NCBI RefSeq assembly: GCF_025370935.1
Contig: NC_133500.1
Location: 442,740 to 506,739 of the forward strand
Direction of reading: 5' to 3'
Length of the DNA: 64,000 nucleotides
DNA from: Choristoneura fumiferana
Taxonomy: Eukaryota > Arthropoda > Insecta > Lepidoptera > Tortricidae
This document shows, piece by piece, positions 1-12,400 of this stretch; within the stretch, counting starts at the first letter, position 1, and each line of letters opens with the position of its first letter. The notes under the pieces were generated by a model. It was not told where the DNA came from and did not search any database. It was given only the letters and a program-made list of their open reading frames with translations. The translations under genes and the position numbers were made by a program.

Positions 1-28
1 AAAACCACCAATAACCATCTCCTCTCAG

Positions 29-166
29 GGCACCGAGGCGGAGCCGTTCTTGAACAAGCTGCGCAAGAACACGGCGTCGAACACGTCCAATAAACCCAAG
101 TTGAACGCTGGCTGGCGGCAGAAGCACGAGGAGTTCATCGCGGCCATCCGCGCTGCCAAGCAAGTG
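29..166 (+). CDS. ZC2HC1: ZC2HC1-type zinc finger protein, one internal exon (partial)
   Basis: A 3' splice site (cctctcag, 21-28) opens a frame that starts GTEAEPFLNKL and runs into the assembly gap. The stretch GWRQKHEEFIAAIRAAK is close to the block NWRRKHEEFIATIRAAK that lies between the first and second C2HC fingers in vertebrate ZC2HC1A (FAM164A) as I know that family. Neither zinc finger is in this exon, so the family call rests on this linker alone. The bases gtg just before the N run could be a 5' splice site or more coding sequence. The cellular role of the family is poorly known. The rest of the gene lies upstream of the window or inside or beyond the gap; I found no further exon downstream. 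Confidence 0.72.
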
Positions 167-266
167 NNNNNNNNNNNNNNNNNNNNNNNNNNNNNNNNNN
201 NNNNNNNNNNNNNNNNNNNNNNNNNNNNNNNNNNNNNNNNNNNNNNNNNNNNNNNNNNNNNNNNNN
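167..266. other. Assembly gap of 100 N
   Basis: Exactly 100 N in a row, the conventional placeholder for a gap of unknown size. It interrupts or directly follows the ZC2HC1-like exon, so the true distance between the two sides is unknown. Confidence 0.99.
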
Positions 267-292
267 TCCCGGCGGGGCAGATATTTGTATGA

Positions 293-1157
293 ATAATACG
301 AGTGTTTGTTCTCGTTTCTTGGATGTTTAATATGAATTTAAGTATGTATTTATCTATATGAGTATGTTTATCCGTTGCCTAGTATCCATAGTACAAGCTT
401 TGCTTAGTATGGACTAGGTCAAATTGGTGTCAAGTGTCCCATGATATATTTTATTTACCTACAGCTGGGTCTACGGGTAAAACAGGGCTGGCACAGACTG
501 TCTACCACTGCCGACATAGAATGAATATACAAATAGTTATTTTCGCGGTGAAACCACAAAATATACCCTTTAAATCCAACCACAACATAAAATATGGCTC
601 CCGAGCCAACACTTGGCCTAATCGAATAGTTTGAACGAAATGAAGTCGACTCTAATCTAATAAAGCTCGCTCGAGCTACATTTTCAAAGTGTTAGGGGCA
701 CTGGTCGTAAAATTTTATGATCCGTTGTCATGGCAACGGGGCCATTACTGTTTTAGTTCGCGGCGTTGCCGCTAGGGCGCTAGGGTGGCATCGGGAACAT
801 TTTAAGTGTTGCCTCGAAAACTTAAAAAAATATTTTAGTCTAAATATTTGTGTGGTATTTGCTTAGAACGCTTTTGTATTTTATTTTAGAGTTAATATAC
901 TTCAGTAACAAATACACATGGATGAACAAATGTGAACTTTTTCCTAAATTTTGTAAAGGTATTATATTTTTCAAATTTTTTAAACAAAAAGTAGGTATAC
1001 TTCACCAAAAAAATAATCTTGACTTGCAGGTGTCCAATGCTAGCGGTGCTCACTTACCATCAGGTGGACCACTTGCTTTTTTGTCACTCTATTTCACGTT
1101 TTTTACGTTTATTTGGTACCTATACACTAACAAATTTATTAATAGTCAATGGTCAAC
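293..1157. other. No gene seen; AT-rich DNA
   Basis: Only short open frames, with no recognisable protein and no clear repeat structure. It may be intron or 3' flank of the ZC2HC1-like gene. Confidence 0.5.
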
Positions 1158-1376
1158 ATAAAGAATTTTTAACATAAAAGTAAAACATACTCCAAAAAAT
1201 AACAAAAAATGGAACAGACTACAAAACACTTAAAAATATTTTTCTAGGTACGTACTAGCTCGAAGTCACCGACTTCGTACTTACCTAGAAATATTTTCAA
1301 GGTTTTGTAGTCGGTTCCATTTTTTGTTTTTTTTTTTTTGGGTCGGTTTTACTTTTTTTGTTAAAAAAATTCTTTA
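1158..1376. repeat. Palindromic (foldback) MITE, about 219 bp
   Basis: Two arms of about 100 bp face each other. The left begins taaagaatttttaacataaa and the right ends gttaaaaaaattcttta. Both contain the same blocks, such as aaaatggaacagactacaaaa against ttttgtagtcggttccatttt, and meet at a short loop near 1262-1268. The arms differ by small indels and substitutions, so this copy is old. No coding capacity. Confidence 0.7.
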
Positions 1377-1424
1377 TTTCTCACTTTTTAGTGATTCGTA
1401 GCCAAAGTACATCTCACAACTGTT

Positions 1425-1912
1425 GTTTTATAACAGAGTTCCGTTGCCTACCTTCTGGCTTCAGCATCAGATCAGTTCGAAAGAATCATTAACTTAAAGC
1501 TTCTTCTTAGTCGCTTATCTAGGTAAGTACATTAATCTTGATAATTTAAATTTAACCCGTGAAATACTTGTTATTGAGTAGTAGTTCCGTTGGTTAAATC
1601 TGGTCTTCATCATCAGTTCCACTTCACCAAATTATGATTTAGAGCAAATGCACGAGTTACTGCTAAATATATCCAAATTACCATAGGTGTCCCTACAATA
1701 TTTGAAGAGTTCCCTCGATTTCTTTAAGATCCGATCATCAGATCCTAATTTGCTGCTTATGGGACCTAATTGAAAGCATTCCTAGACGAACTAAATTTAA
1801 AAAATTCTAATCGGTTCATAAATGACGGTGTTCTGAGGTAACAAACATTAAAAAAAAGGAAAAAAAATACAACCGAATTGATAACCTCCTACTTTTTTTG
1901 AAGTCGGTTAAA
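1425..1912 (+). repeat. Dispersed lepidopteran repeat ending in the accgaattgataacctcc module
   Basis: The 3' part carries the module aaccgaattgataacctcc followed by a T run and gaagtcggtt. Shorter pieces of the same module recur at 17980-18030 (reversed) and 25195-25250. The upstream part has phrases such as gttccctcgatttctttaag and gatccgatcatcagatcct that I associate with very common repeats of moths and butterflies. No open reading frame of note. The exact 5' limit is uncertain. Confidence 0.55.
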
Positions 1913-2545
1913 AAGTGTTAACATACTAACGCACGGCATCCCATAAAATATGTATATCCAATAGATAAGATTAGGAACGCCTAAACAAACTGACATAAAT
2001 GCCTGTATTATTAAAGGGCAAGTTTTGTACCGCCGCCAAATATATGGTCCTTATATATCTATTTATTCTCTTCATGTTTACCTATTATATACATGTATAC
2101 AAGGTGTTAATAACTGAATACTTCAGACACCTCAAAAATATTTTTCATTTTAAGTCGCCTATCTGCTCTTAACTTAAAAAAAAAACAAAACTGTGTGTAT
2201 TCTGCCATCATATATATGTTACGGCTACTGTACTTACTTTTTACTGTCGTCTTTATTAGATAATATAAAGTCACTACAACAATGCATAAAGTTTTGCCCA
2301 TCGAGAGTAACAAAATTTAACGGTTTAAGTGACTGAAAGCATAAAATAATAATGTTCAGCAGAAACAAAAGCTATGAAATAAGAGATATAAAAGCTGTAA
2401 TTATTGGCTGAAGATCGCAATAAACCGTCTGGCTGCCTGAACTATTATAAATGTTATAAATCCTACAGAACAGAAAGGTCACGAGAACTAAAAACGCGAG
2501 GCGACTATACCTATTACTAATAATATTATAAATGTGAAAGGAACT
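1913..2545. other. No gene seen
   Basis: AT-rich intergenic sequence with no supported coding, RNA or repeat feature. Confidence 0.45.
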
Positions 2546-2666
2546 CAGCAGGGCTACTACGAAACTCGAAGTTCGTGTCGTGCGGTCCCTCTCGCTTCGT
2601 ATTAAATAGTATAAGTGTCAGAGGGACCGCAGGACACGAGCTTCGAGTTTCGTAGTAGCCCTGCTG
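2546..2666. repeat. Palindromic MITE, family cagcagggctactacgaaactcg
   Basis: A 121-bp foldback: cagcagggctactacgaa at the left end is mirrored by ttcgtagtagccctgctg at the right. Pairing extends inward through gaagttcgtgtcgtgcggtc, closing on a loop near gtattaaatagtataagtgtc. Related copies lie at 44195-44315, with an extra right arm at 44108-44145. Confidence 0.8.
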
Positions 2667-3483
2667 TTCTGTTATATACCCCTTCACGCATGGACCGTTG
2701 AACCGATTTAGAGGAAATTCTACATAATATGGAGATAGTTTGAGACCCCGGAAAGATAAAGATATTAAACTGTCTAACATGAGTTACATAAATACAGTTG
2801 TTCGGTTTCTATTTATTCCAGTTCTACATGTTTTGCCTTGCGGCACAAAACAAAGATAGTTTAGAAGTCAATCTCCAAACAAGTGCGTTCAAGCAACGCA
2901 CACATAGACACTGCTCACGGACACGATATCTCGGACCGGTTGGGACCAGTGCGAGCGCGAGTGCCATCCGCTTGAGACACGCGTCTGTCAATTATTATAA
3001 CTGTTCAGTGGACGGTTGTTTAAATTAAATAATCGTGAATTTATCGCCAATAACCAAATCGTCGGAAGATATTTTCTGTGACAAAATAATATAACAATGA
3101 CTTTTAAATTCAAATATTTTAGTTATTACTTAATTTATATTTCCCTTCTTTCCGCTTCATTCTCAACAATAAATCAAACAACTAGATACGAGTGCCACTA
3201 CCACGATAGTTTTTGGTGCATAAGCCATAGTTGACAACCTTAGAGCGACCGCTAAGCGTAGGTATTAAAAGTGAAGTACCTACCTACATACATGAGATTG
3301 ACTTCTGAACTATCTGTGTTTTGTGCTGTTGGGCGTATTTAAGTCTAATTTGGTCTTATCTTTGGGATAGCTCGGTCGCCCGGTACTTCGCATAATACGA
3401 GTATTCTCCTACTACATATGCTTACCTAATAATTATGTATAATATAAGAACAAAACAGCTAATAATTCGCGGAAAGTACACAA

Positions 3484-3514
<31 letters not shown>

Positions 3515-4324
3515 GAGAGAGAGGCTAAATTGTATCAGTTCATGTACATATTCGATACACAGAGTATAAATTGGGCCCCAATCAGCATAGTGTTGCGTTG
3601 CGATTGCGACAATACGCAACGCTGGTTTTCAGTGGGACCTAGGTTGCAGACGGAATCGCAGGCAATAGCTAGTATGGCTATAAAGCCATCAGTGACTAAA
3701 TGATTTAGTATAATCTTCATGTCATAAAATGTATAACATCACACTCCGTAATTGAAATTTCTTTAAAACCAGTACTTCCCTTTAGAAGCTACATTTAAAA
3801 TTCAAGTGAAGTCCTGTCATAAACCCAAGCTTACGTTAATAATTAACTAAACAAATAACATTAAAGTCGGCGTCCACAAACGTGCAGGCAAAAATAGCTC
3901 CTTTTCATCCCGCAAACAAGAATAAACAAGACTTTCCTGTACTAATACGATGTTTCCGGAGATATTAATTGCCAGCGACATCTAGCGGTGGGTGGAGGAA
4001 ACGTGACGAGAATGTCTTGCGGACTAGAATGATGGTGTACGCGGAAAATGAATGAGGCGTGTTTAGAAGTTTTACGAGAAAAGTTTAGTAAAATGAAGCT
4101 GGAAAAATCGATATTGTATTTCGGATGACTGTCTTTTAACACGTTGAGTTTTAAGTTAAGGGGAAAAATATGTCAAAAAAATATAAATATTATAACGTTT
4201 TAAACTTACGTGATTTTCGCTCATAGGTAGCCAAGTACCACAACGGGACTATCACGCTAAGTCTCGTTGGTGGTATTTTAATATAAATATTACTTTAATT
4301 ATTTTATAAACTTGAGAATAGATG
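2667..4324. other. No gene seen; contains a (GA)n microsatellite
   Basis: No supported gene. 3484-3525 is a dinucleotide GA/AG microsatellite, interrupted once by aaac. The remainder is ordinary AT-rich sequence with only short chance reading frames. Confidence 0.5.
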
Positions 4325-4400
4325 AATTAGAAGCTTGGTGGCCTAGTGGGTTTGACTCACAAGCAGAGAATCGTGGGTTCAAACTCGTGCGGCTTTTTTG
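4325..4400 (+). repeat. tRNA-derived SINE head
   Basis: Contains an A-box-like tggcctagtgg and, after about 30 bases, a B-box-like gggttcaaactcgtg, the internal RNA polymerase III promoter layout of tRNA-derived SINEs. The sequence between does not fold as a convincing functional tRNA. Read as the 5' head of a SINE; its body and tail are not clearly delimited. Confidence 0.55.
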
Positions 4401-4524
4401 TTTGTTTCAGAATTTTACAGCTCGTTGGTTTTTAACTGTAATGCTGTTATTTTTGATTGATGTAGAAATAAATCTGAGTTAAGTATAGGTAGAGTCATTC
4501 ACGATGACGCGTGCCGTGGTTCTT

Positions 4525-4956
4525 ATTACAATGTCATTAATATCTAATTTTGACAACAGAGAACTCAACTGTAACAGAGAAGGAAGTATTACCTAGTTTC
4601 AAAAAAGCATTGAAAGATTTTTTAACCGACAAGGCATATTATTCTGTTTACGAATATCTACCTACTAGATAATATAGACTAGATATTGTTTTCAAAATGT
4701 TCCACTGATTATCATTAGTATTAAATGCAAAATGATTTATATAACATTAATGTAATATTTATTGTAATTTAATTATTTCCTATTTTTTTTTATTAACTAA
4801 TTATTTAAATTCATGAGTAAAAATTTGTATGCTGAAAGGCAAGACATGAAGGACAGGACATCAAATTATTGTACATCTATATATTCAATTTAATAATTGT
4901 ATATAGGAACTCATGTTTGACAAATAAATTATCTTTATCTTTATCTTTATCTTTGA
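4525..4956 (+). mobile_element. 5'-truncated LINE, 3' end
   Basis: A short frame reads ...VLPSFKKALKDFLTDKAYYSV and stops near 4673. This is the style of C-terminus seen in reverse transcriptases of arthropod non-LTR elements (F-K-K-x-L-K-x-x-L then YYS). An AT-rich 3' UTR follows and ends in a tandem atcttt tail at about 4930-4955. The clade cannot be fixed from so short a piece. It is a dead 3' fragment. Confidence 0.6.
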
Positions 4957-5376
4957 CAAAATCACGCGTCTTCGTGGATGGCACTAGGTATACATATAGC
5001 TGCTAACTGACGCTTCGTTGGCTCTCCAGATTGCCTAGGAGAATATTCATTCCACGATACTAAGCGACATAAATTGGCTAAACTACGTGAACACGTGGCT
5101 AACACATTCGTGCAGTTTTTTTTTCCTATTAGAGTCGTGACCCGCCCAAAGGATAATTCGATACATCTGTGTTTTGGCGAGGACAGACGCGGGCCAGTCT
5201 TTCCGGTTTACTAAAAAAACTCTACCTAATCCTAAAACTATCAAAATATTTTACTCTAATTTAGATGCAATTTGGTATGACATAGTTTATTTGGAAATTG
5301 CAGGTTCCACTGGATATCAATAAACAAATTGTTCGCACAGAAGCGGCCTGTCTCCACCGTGAACCTCGGCTTTAAC

Positions 5377-5500
5377 GATGTATGTATGTATGTAAAACTC
5401 TTTATTGTACAAATACAGTAACAAACACAATTGCAGACATGAGATATTATGTACAAAGGCAATCCCTTAAGAGATCTCTACCAGCTCTCAATCATCAATC
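5377..5500 (-). mobile_element. LINE 3' end with (CATA)n tail
   Basis: On the minus strand the sequence runs through gtacaataaagagttttaca into repeated catacatac, which looks like a poly(A)-signal-containing 3' UTR ending in a tetranucleotide tail. No protein frame remains. Confidence 0.45.
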
Positions 5501-6005
5501 TCTCCGCGTACGTCCTAAAATGCGCATGCCGATCCGTGGTTTAGTAAAAAAATACTCAAATTCCGTAAAGGCATTAATATATTTTTATTATTTATTTAAC
5601 TAAAAAACAAGCAAACATACATTACATTTACTCGCCCAACTGTAACGTTTATCTCGAACCTTATTTAGGCTTTCCAGACTAGATAGGTTCTATTCATAGA
5701 TGAACTGAATAGTTAGTACCATCGCCGACAGAGCCAAACTTAAGCCTAACAGCATAACTAACTGTAAACTGCTAACTATCTCTGACTAATTTCGGTTAAG
5801 TGAAACAGGAATCGTACAAAATTAAGTGCACTATCTGAATAAAAAATATCGACGATTTGTGTTCAGCTTCTCTGTTCTAGTATTTTATCTATTTGAAAAA
5901 AAACAAGAAATAAAGTTTCAAGCAGAAAGTGCAATTTTCCTGAATGTTTTGTGTGTAAATATAAAACTGAAAGCATAAAAGTATAACATAACATGACACT
6001 AACCT
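5501..6005. other. No gene seen; 5' flank of the BEL element
   Basis: AT-rich, without a supported feature. The last bases before the LTR are aacct; they do not match the bases after the 3' LTR (catgc), so no target-site duplication is visible. Confidence 0.5.
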
Positions 6006-6690
6006 TGTCGCGGAACCCGCGATTCCACGAAGTAATAGTTAACAGACTTCATGTAGTAACACCTTTATTCTTTTTGAACTGGCAATTCGAGAGATTGACA
6101 GTTGATAATTTTAAGTTGGTAAGGTGAGGAGGGAGAGTACGTTACGAATTTGAAAGGTAGTGTGTGCATGGAGGGTAAGGGTCACTACTCTTGATAAGAA
6201 GAAAGCTGTGAGTCTGTTCCATATTAATTACCTTATATCAAGCAATCCATTTAACATTTACCTGTGTCATGCAGAATTGTACTTATAATACGTACTCTTG
6301 CAAGCGCCGTTGTTAGCGCATTACCTAACAGTACTACAATACGTACCTCACTGAAGGCGCGTATTGGAACAAGGAGGCGTAAGGAGAGATCGAGGGGTGG
6401 AAACGGTGGATCTCCCGGGATCCGTATGGATCCCGGTATCTTCTGTATTATTGGTACAATTGTGTCACTATCATTAAGCCAAGGAGATACATATAGTTAC
6501 CCAATGACTTTATAATCGGACTGTACTGTGATGCGGAGCGTATGTATATATATTATAATTTGTTAGTGATTGATACGGTTATGAGCAACCATGTATTATA
6601 CCCTGTAATAAACCGAGTTACATCCTCATATGTAGTGGTTGAATCATTCTGACTCCTTCCCAGGCGTCAGGCTCACCATACTCCACTACA
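6006..6690 (+). repeat. 5' LTR of the BEL element
   Basis: 685 bp beginning tgtcgcggaaccc and ending ctccactaca (TG...CA). A poly(A) signal AATAAA sits at 6607-6612, and a TATA-like tract (gtatgtatatatatta) precedes it by about 60 bp. It matches the 3' LTR except for one cluster of changes around 6155-6180 and an indel in tattataattt. The sequence after the LTR, tattttggtggagatgcgg, includes a TGG where a tRNA primer site would be expected; I could not assign the tRNA. Confidence 0.95.
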
Positions 6691-9435
6691 TATTTTGGTG
6701 GAGATGCGGTGAGAAACTGTAACAGTGCGCTGTAAAACTCAGTATATGAAACCTACCCACATATCTACAAAAATCTGATAAGCATGATGGTCCAATAATG
6801 GGCTTATGGTCTTGGTCAATTACACAGTCAATTACTTTAAATAAATAAATATTGAAAATAAATAGTATTCATTGTAACTATACCAAAAAATAATCTCTTA
6901 TGCTAATTGGTGTCATTAAAAGTCATAAGTAATTATACTAATTATAGATAATTAACTGATAAAAACATAAATAATTGGAAAGCAAGACCATTCTTTGCCG
7001 TTGGGAGGCCTGCCCTACTGGCAGGGTTAGGTCTGCATCTGGTGGCAATATGGGTGATGGTATGCCAGTGGTGGTGGTGTTGTTTTCGTATATATGTTAC
7101 TAGATTAAGGCTTGATGCATACCAATGGGTTAAGAATGTACTTGCTTGCTATGTAGGAACAGACTAGGTAGCTTGGGAAAAGTTCATGTGGTAGCTCGCA
7201 CCCCTTGAACTGGGCACCTGGTTTAGTCCCCGCAGCAACACTGAGAGGGGCGCTGGGCGCCCAAAGGAATTGGATTCTATTTCTCTCAGGCACATATGCA
7301 GTCAGGACTCGCCACCATAAACACTCATGGTGCCCAGCATCTGGGCCCGCCTCTGTGCGAGGGGGTGAAGTGGGTGAGGTACATACCAGAGCTGCGACTT
7401 AATGATTAGTCACAACGGGGGATAGCTGCACATTGAGATCTACCCACTCATAGATTAGATGTTGTTTGCTGCACGGGGTTACCATGGATAGCCTGTCCTC
7501 GGCTCTTAGTGCTGTTTAGGTAGGAAATTAGAGTGGAAAGCGATATGATTGGCAAATCCTGCTGTATTTCACAATGGACAATAAACAACAGGGCGGTCAG
7601 GAGCGGCTTGGCAGCAAAAATTACTACATTGCAGAATAGCAATGTCCCTTTAATGATGTTATAGGTAAAGGTTGAGACATATCGCATTGACGTGGTAATG
7701 TGTGTATGTGGATACGATTGCCGCGTTGTTTTTTACGTCTACTCTGTGTATCTATGCGAGGACCGAGATACACCGAAATCGATTCGCCGATCATGTTCGC
7801 ACAGTGGTCTTACCTTGAAAGCGAGCACACGAGCCCCTCACCTTTGCGAACCATGTATCAAAGTACTTCGAGGCTTGACGAGTTATATTATTTATAATAT
7901 TATATGCAATGCCTACGCATGAGCACAGCCACAAATCTACAATTACGTTGGAGGGAACCCTTGGCTTATTGTACACAATGATGGCCATTGTAATATTCTG
8001 GTATCATCCATCCTGCAATGTTTTGTTTGTTTGTTTTCAATAAAATAACTAATACGATTGGTTGACATTGACAGGTTAGCAGAACTCCAACATTGTTGTT
8101 TTATTCAATTTGCCCTTCCCGGAGAGGTAAAGGTAACAGTGTCATACAGTAATGTCGGTCGACATTTCGACACTGACAGCTCAAACAACTTTACTCTTAT
8201 AAGTGTGTCTTTACAGGTTGAGTGAAGGTCTGACCCACTCGTCGTTATTATTACACCATTACCAACACTAACCATTTAGCTCACATCACTGATACCATTA
8301 CAGGCTATTAAAGTATATTTCGTCTTTATTTTATGAACGTTGAATAAGTACGTCCTGCCGTGCCGGCTTTCAGGGAGGGCGACCGGATCGTTAACCCGTC
8401 AACTTGAACCACTTAATTTGAGTGCCTATTTAATCGACCTAAAGGAAAACGTTAGACCTAAAGCACTTAGATTAGCCCTTCTTAAAGTGGGGCGTATCAG
8501 AAGTCCCTAGTAAGTCAGTCTGTAAACAAATTTAGTAGGAAATTGTGTAGTAAGCTTGACGCGACGCATTTTTGCTGTTCGTGAATTCAATTCAACACGT
8601 AATCGTATGGCTTAGGTGCTGCGCGAAGTTTCTATTTTTTATTACTACAAAAGGGCCTTTTTCATTTCCAACAATATTTTGACAGGGGTCGTGGAATTGT
8701 TTATATTATGAAAGTGGTCCGTGACTGCAAAAAGCTTAAGAAACCCTGACTTAGATTCATCGTGTGTGAGTAAGTGTATTTATGTCTGACAAACAAATAA
8801 AACTGTCATTTGGCCTTACCGTGTCCAAAGGGCGTAAAGGGCATGACTTACAAAGAGCCCTAGATTTGGCCCTAAATTTCCTTGTCGGCCCTGGAGATAG
8901 TGTGCGGTCGTCTTTAGTGAAGGTAGTTTGAAACGATCTCAAGAAAAAAAAATTAAAACTGTCGGTGAGTTTGATTTCGAGACCGATTCGTATTGACCCT
9001 AAGACTCAGACCAATTAAGAAGACCTAAGGTATTAACTGATCCGAACCGTTAATATTAATAATTATAATCGTTCAATTCAGCTCAATTGTTATTGTGTGC
9101 GATATACGAGTGAATAACGTCATATGGAAAGGATTTCGTTGAAATACGAAATAATTACCTGCTTCTATATGCAGTGATCAAATGTTGACAGCTACGAATA
9201 GTTTGAGCAACGGCTATCTAGTACGCTTGTAAATCGTCGAAAACTCGAAGGCAAGTATTAGTAGTAGATGCCGCCGGCACCGTTATAATTATGTACTGAG
9301 ACTTTTAGTATAATAAGTAATGTTATTCGTTACAGTCGACGTCCTGTTACGTACGTCTTAGCGTTCTCTGCTAGATATAGCGGGAATGGCAGACAACAGG
9401 TAGAAGCAAGGACCAACTCATTCGGTTAAGACATC
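6691..9435 (+). other. Untranslated leader of the BEL element
   Basis: 2.7 kb between the 5' LTR and the gag start, with no frame longer than about 80 codons. It is long for a BEL leader. The stretch 8650-8755 (ggggtcgtggaattg to aagaaaccctgac) resembles a dispersed repeat end, so part of the length may be an older insertion, but no clean boundaries or target duplications were found. Confidence 0.5.
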
Positions 9436-12400
9436 ATGGAGCAAGTCCTGCATAGTCAGCTGCAACTCTATTTATCAAAAGTAGAGGAGTGCAAACGACG
9501 GGCCGAAGGACTGCTCCGGCAGGAGACCATACAGTATGAAGAAATAATAGAAAAGAAAATAAGCTTGAAAATCTATCATGACCGGCTAACTCAAACATTT
9601 GAGAAATACCTGCAGACATCAGAAACTCTACCTGAGGTGTTTATGCAACAATGCATCGAAGTCCAGGCAGCGGCTGAAGACACACTTATAAATATTGAAG
9701 TCCTAGTCCAAACTCAGGAACAGGTAAAAAGGGTCCAACCGACAACGTCAACAGCAGTGACGCGCCTTCCCAAATTGTCACTACCCAAATTCAATGGCAA
9801 TGTTCTTGAATTTACAGAATTTTGGGACAGGTTCGAGTCCAGCATCGGTAATCAAACCCTGAATGATGTTGACAAATTGACTTATCTCTTGGGTTGTCTC
9901 AGTGGAACGGCTTTAGATACGATCCGGGGGCTGCCGACGACAAATTCAAATTACAATATAGCTGTTAAGGCGCTACAAGACCGCTTCGGCAACAAGACCT
10001 TGACCCTGGATGCACATTTCAAAGCACTTTCGGAATTGAAAAGGGCTAATGACTCTGCTGAAAGTTGTAGGTTCACACTGAATGCCCTTGAAAAGAACCT
10101 ACGAATATTAAAGAATTTAGGTGAAGACGTCAACAGTAATCACCTTAGGGTTGTCATCATGAGCAAGTTCCCTGAGCGTATTCTGTATGAGGTCAACGTT
10201 CTGAATGGAATCAACAGCAATGCTGAGAAGACGATACAAGGCCTTGAACGCATCATTACGGCCATGGAAATTGCAAACGAAGGAACTAAGGTGAAGGCAG
10301 AGGCGAAGGATACTGCAACAACAGAAGCTCTTCATATTAGAGCAGCAAGGAAGCGGAAAAATGAAGCTGTAGATACGGAAACCTGTCAGCAGACGAAACG
10401 TAAGCCTCAACAGCATCCTTGGGCTGGCTCTAGACAGGCTAGAGTGCCTGTAAGACCTGACAAGAGAAAGAGCATTTCCATTGCAGCAGGACATACAAAA
10501 AGGGTTAAATATGAAATTACCTGCGTCTTCTGCACAGGGGAGCATTACAGTTACCTGTGTAAACAGGTAACATCCAACAAAGATAGAAGGAAGAAATTGT
10601 CATCGGCGTCAAGATGTTTCAATTGTTTCGGCGTCGGGCACTATGCTTACTCCTGCCGGTACCGCCAAACCTGTGCCTTCTGTGGAGGGAGTCACAACCG
10701 AGCTCTATGTCCACGGAATGGTGAGAGCCTTCCTAAACACAAAAAAAACGAGACACATATGTACAATTATAACAACAGTTATTCCTTCTTACAGACGGCA
10801 ACGGTGGAAGTAAAGGCAGGAGGCAGGACAAGCAGAGGTAGAGTGCTGTTAGACAGTGGTAGCCAACGGTCGTACATTACAAGCAATCTGGCAAGCAAAT
10901 TGGATATTAAGATTGATGGAGAAGACCAGCTGTTGGTGTACACATTTGGCGCAGAAAAACCAAAGGAAGTGCCAAGTTCCTTTACAAACATTACATTGAA
11001 GACTAAACGGGGCATTGAAAAATTGATTCGAGTCAACATTGTTCCTTATATAACATCAAAAATACCAATACCTGACACATCTAACCTACCAGTTGACATT
11101 ATTGCAGATGATGACAATTTAGGTGAATCAATTGATTTGTTAATTGGTAACGATTATTACTTTTCCTTCATACATAATGAGACTGTTAGGTTAGATGAAA
11201 ACCTTTATGTAATAAATACTGATTTTGGCTGGATTGTATCTGGTAATTTGAAAGGAGAGCCACCAACAAAAAATACGCTATCTGTTCTAACATACTGTCA
11301 TTGCCATGAACATAATATGTATTTTAGCGAACCTGATCTTCCTTTGCAAAATAGAGACATGAAGTTTCTCTGGTCACTTGAGAGCATCGGAATAACAGAT
11401 TCTCCAAAAACCACAATAGACGAAGAAGCGATAGAGCATTTTAATAAGACTGTAAAATACAAAAGGGGCAGATATTTAGTAAAATGGCCTTGGACTCAGT
11501 CACCACCCGACCTACCAACCAATTACGGACTTGCTTATGGTAGATTAAAGGGTCTACTGAACAGATTGGATCCTGACACTTTGCAAGAATATGATAAAAT
11601 CTTAAAGGAGCAGTTAAATATGAACATCATCGAAAAGGTCATCAACCCTGGGAATGCTTATCATCAAACAACCCCTCCGGTACACTACTTAGCACATCAC
11701 ATGGTAAAGCAAGAAGGCAAGAGAGGAAGAATTGTGTATGATGCATCGGCAAAACTTAAGGATCAGAAAGGACTTAACGAATGTATGTACAGAGGACCAT
11801 CAATGTTACAGGAACTAACATCACTGATTCTAAAGTTTAGGACAAACAAGATTGGTATCGTTGCAGACGTTGAAAAAGCATTTTTGCAGATTGGATTACA
11901 AGAACATGACAGGGACGTTACACGATTCCTATGGATAAAGGATCCGGACAAACCACTATCAGAAGATAACCTTATTCATCTAAGGTTTTGTAGAGTGCCA
12001 TTTGGCATTATTTCAAGCCCATTCTTGTTAACAGCATCCATACGCTATCATATGGCTAAAACGAACCCACAACTGCTATCAAAAATAGCAGACAAATGTT
12101 ATGTTGACAATCTGGTCACAGGAGCAGCATCCCAAACTGAAGCATACGAATTGTATGAAGAAACCAATAAGACATTTGAAGAACTGTCTATGAATATAAG
12201 AGACTGGAACTCAAATGACGAAACATTTCTACAAACAATTCCTAAAACACAACAGGCGATAAAAGCTGACGTGACTAAGGTGCTTGGGCTTATGTGGAAT
12301 TTGAAAAGGGATACATTGCGGTTAAATATCAAGGAACACTTACTAAATAAACAGAAAATCAAGAGCACAAAAGATAAAAGAGAAGTTTTGAGCGTTGTCG

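Noticed and set aside
6264..6515. An 83-codon ORF repeated identically at 15284-15535
   Set aside because: It lies inside the two LTRs, so identity simply reflects LTR identity. Composition is not protein-like and no BEL element is known to me to code there.
7105..7402. Overlapping ORFs on both strands in the BEL leader
   Set aside because: Short, overlapping and without similarity to any retroelement protein; no sign of an extra gene such as an envelope.
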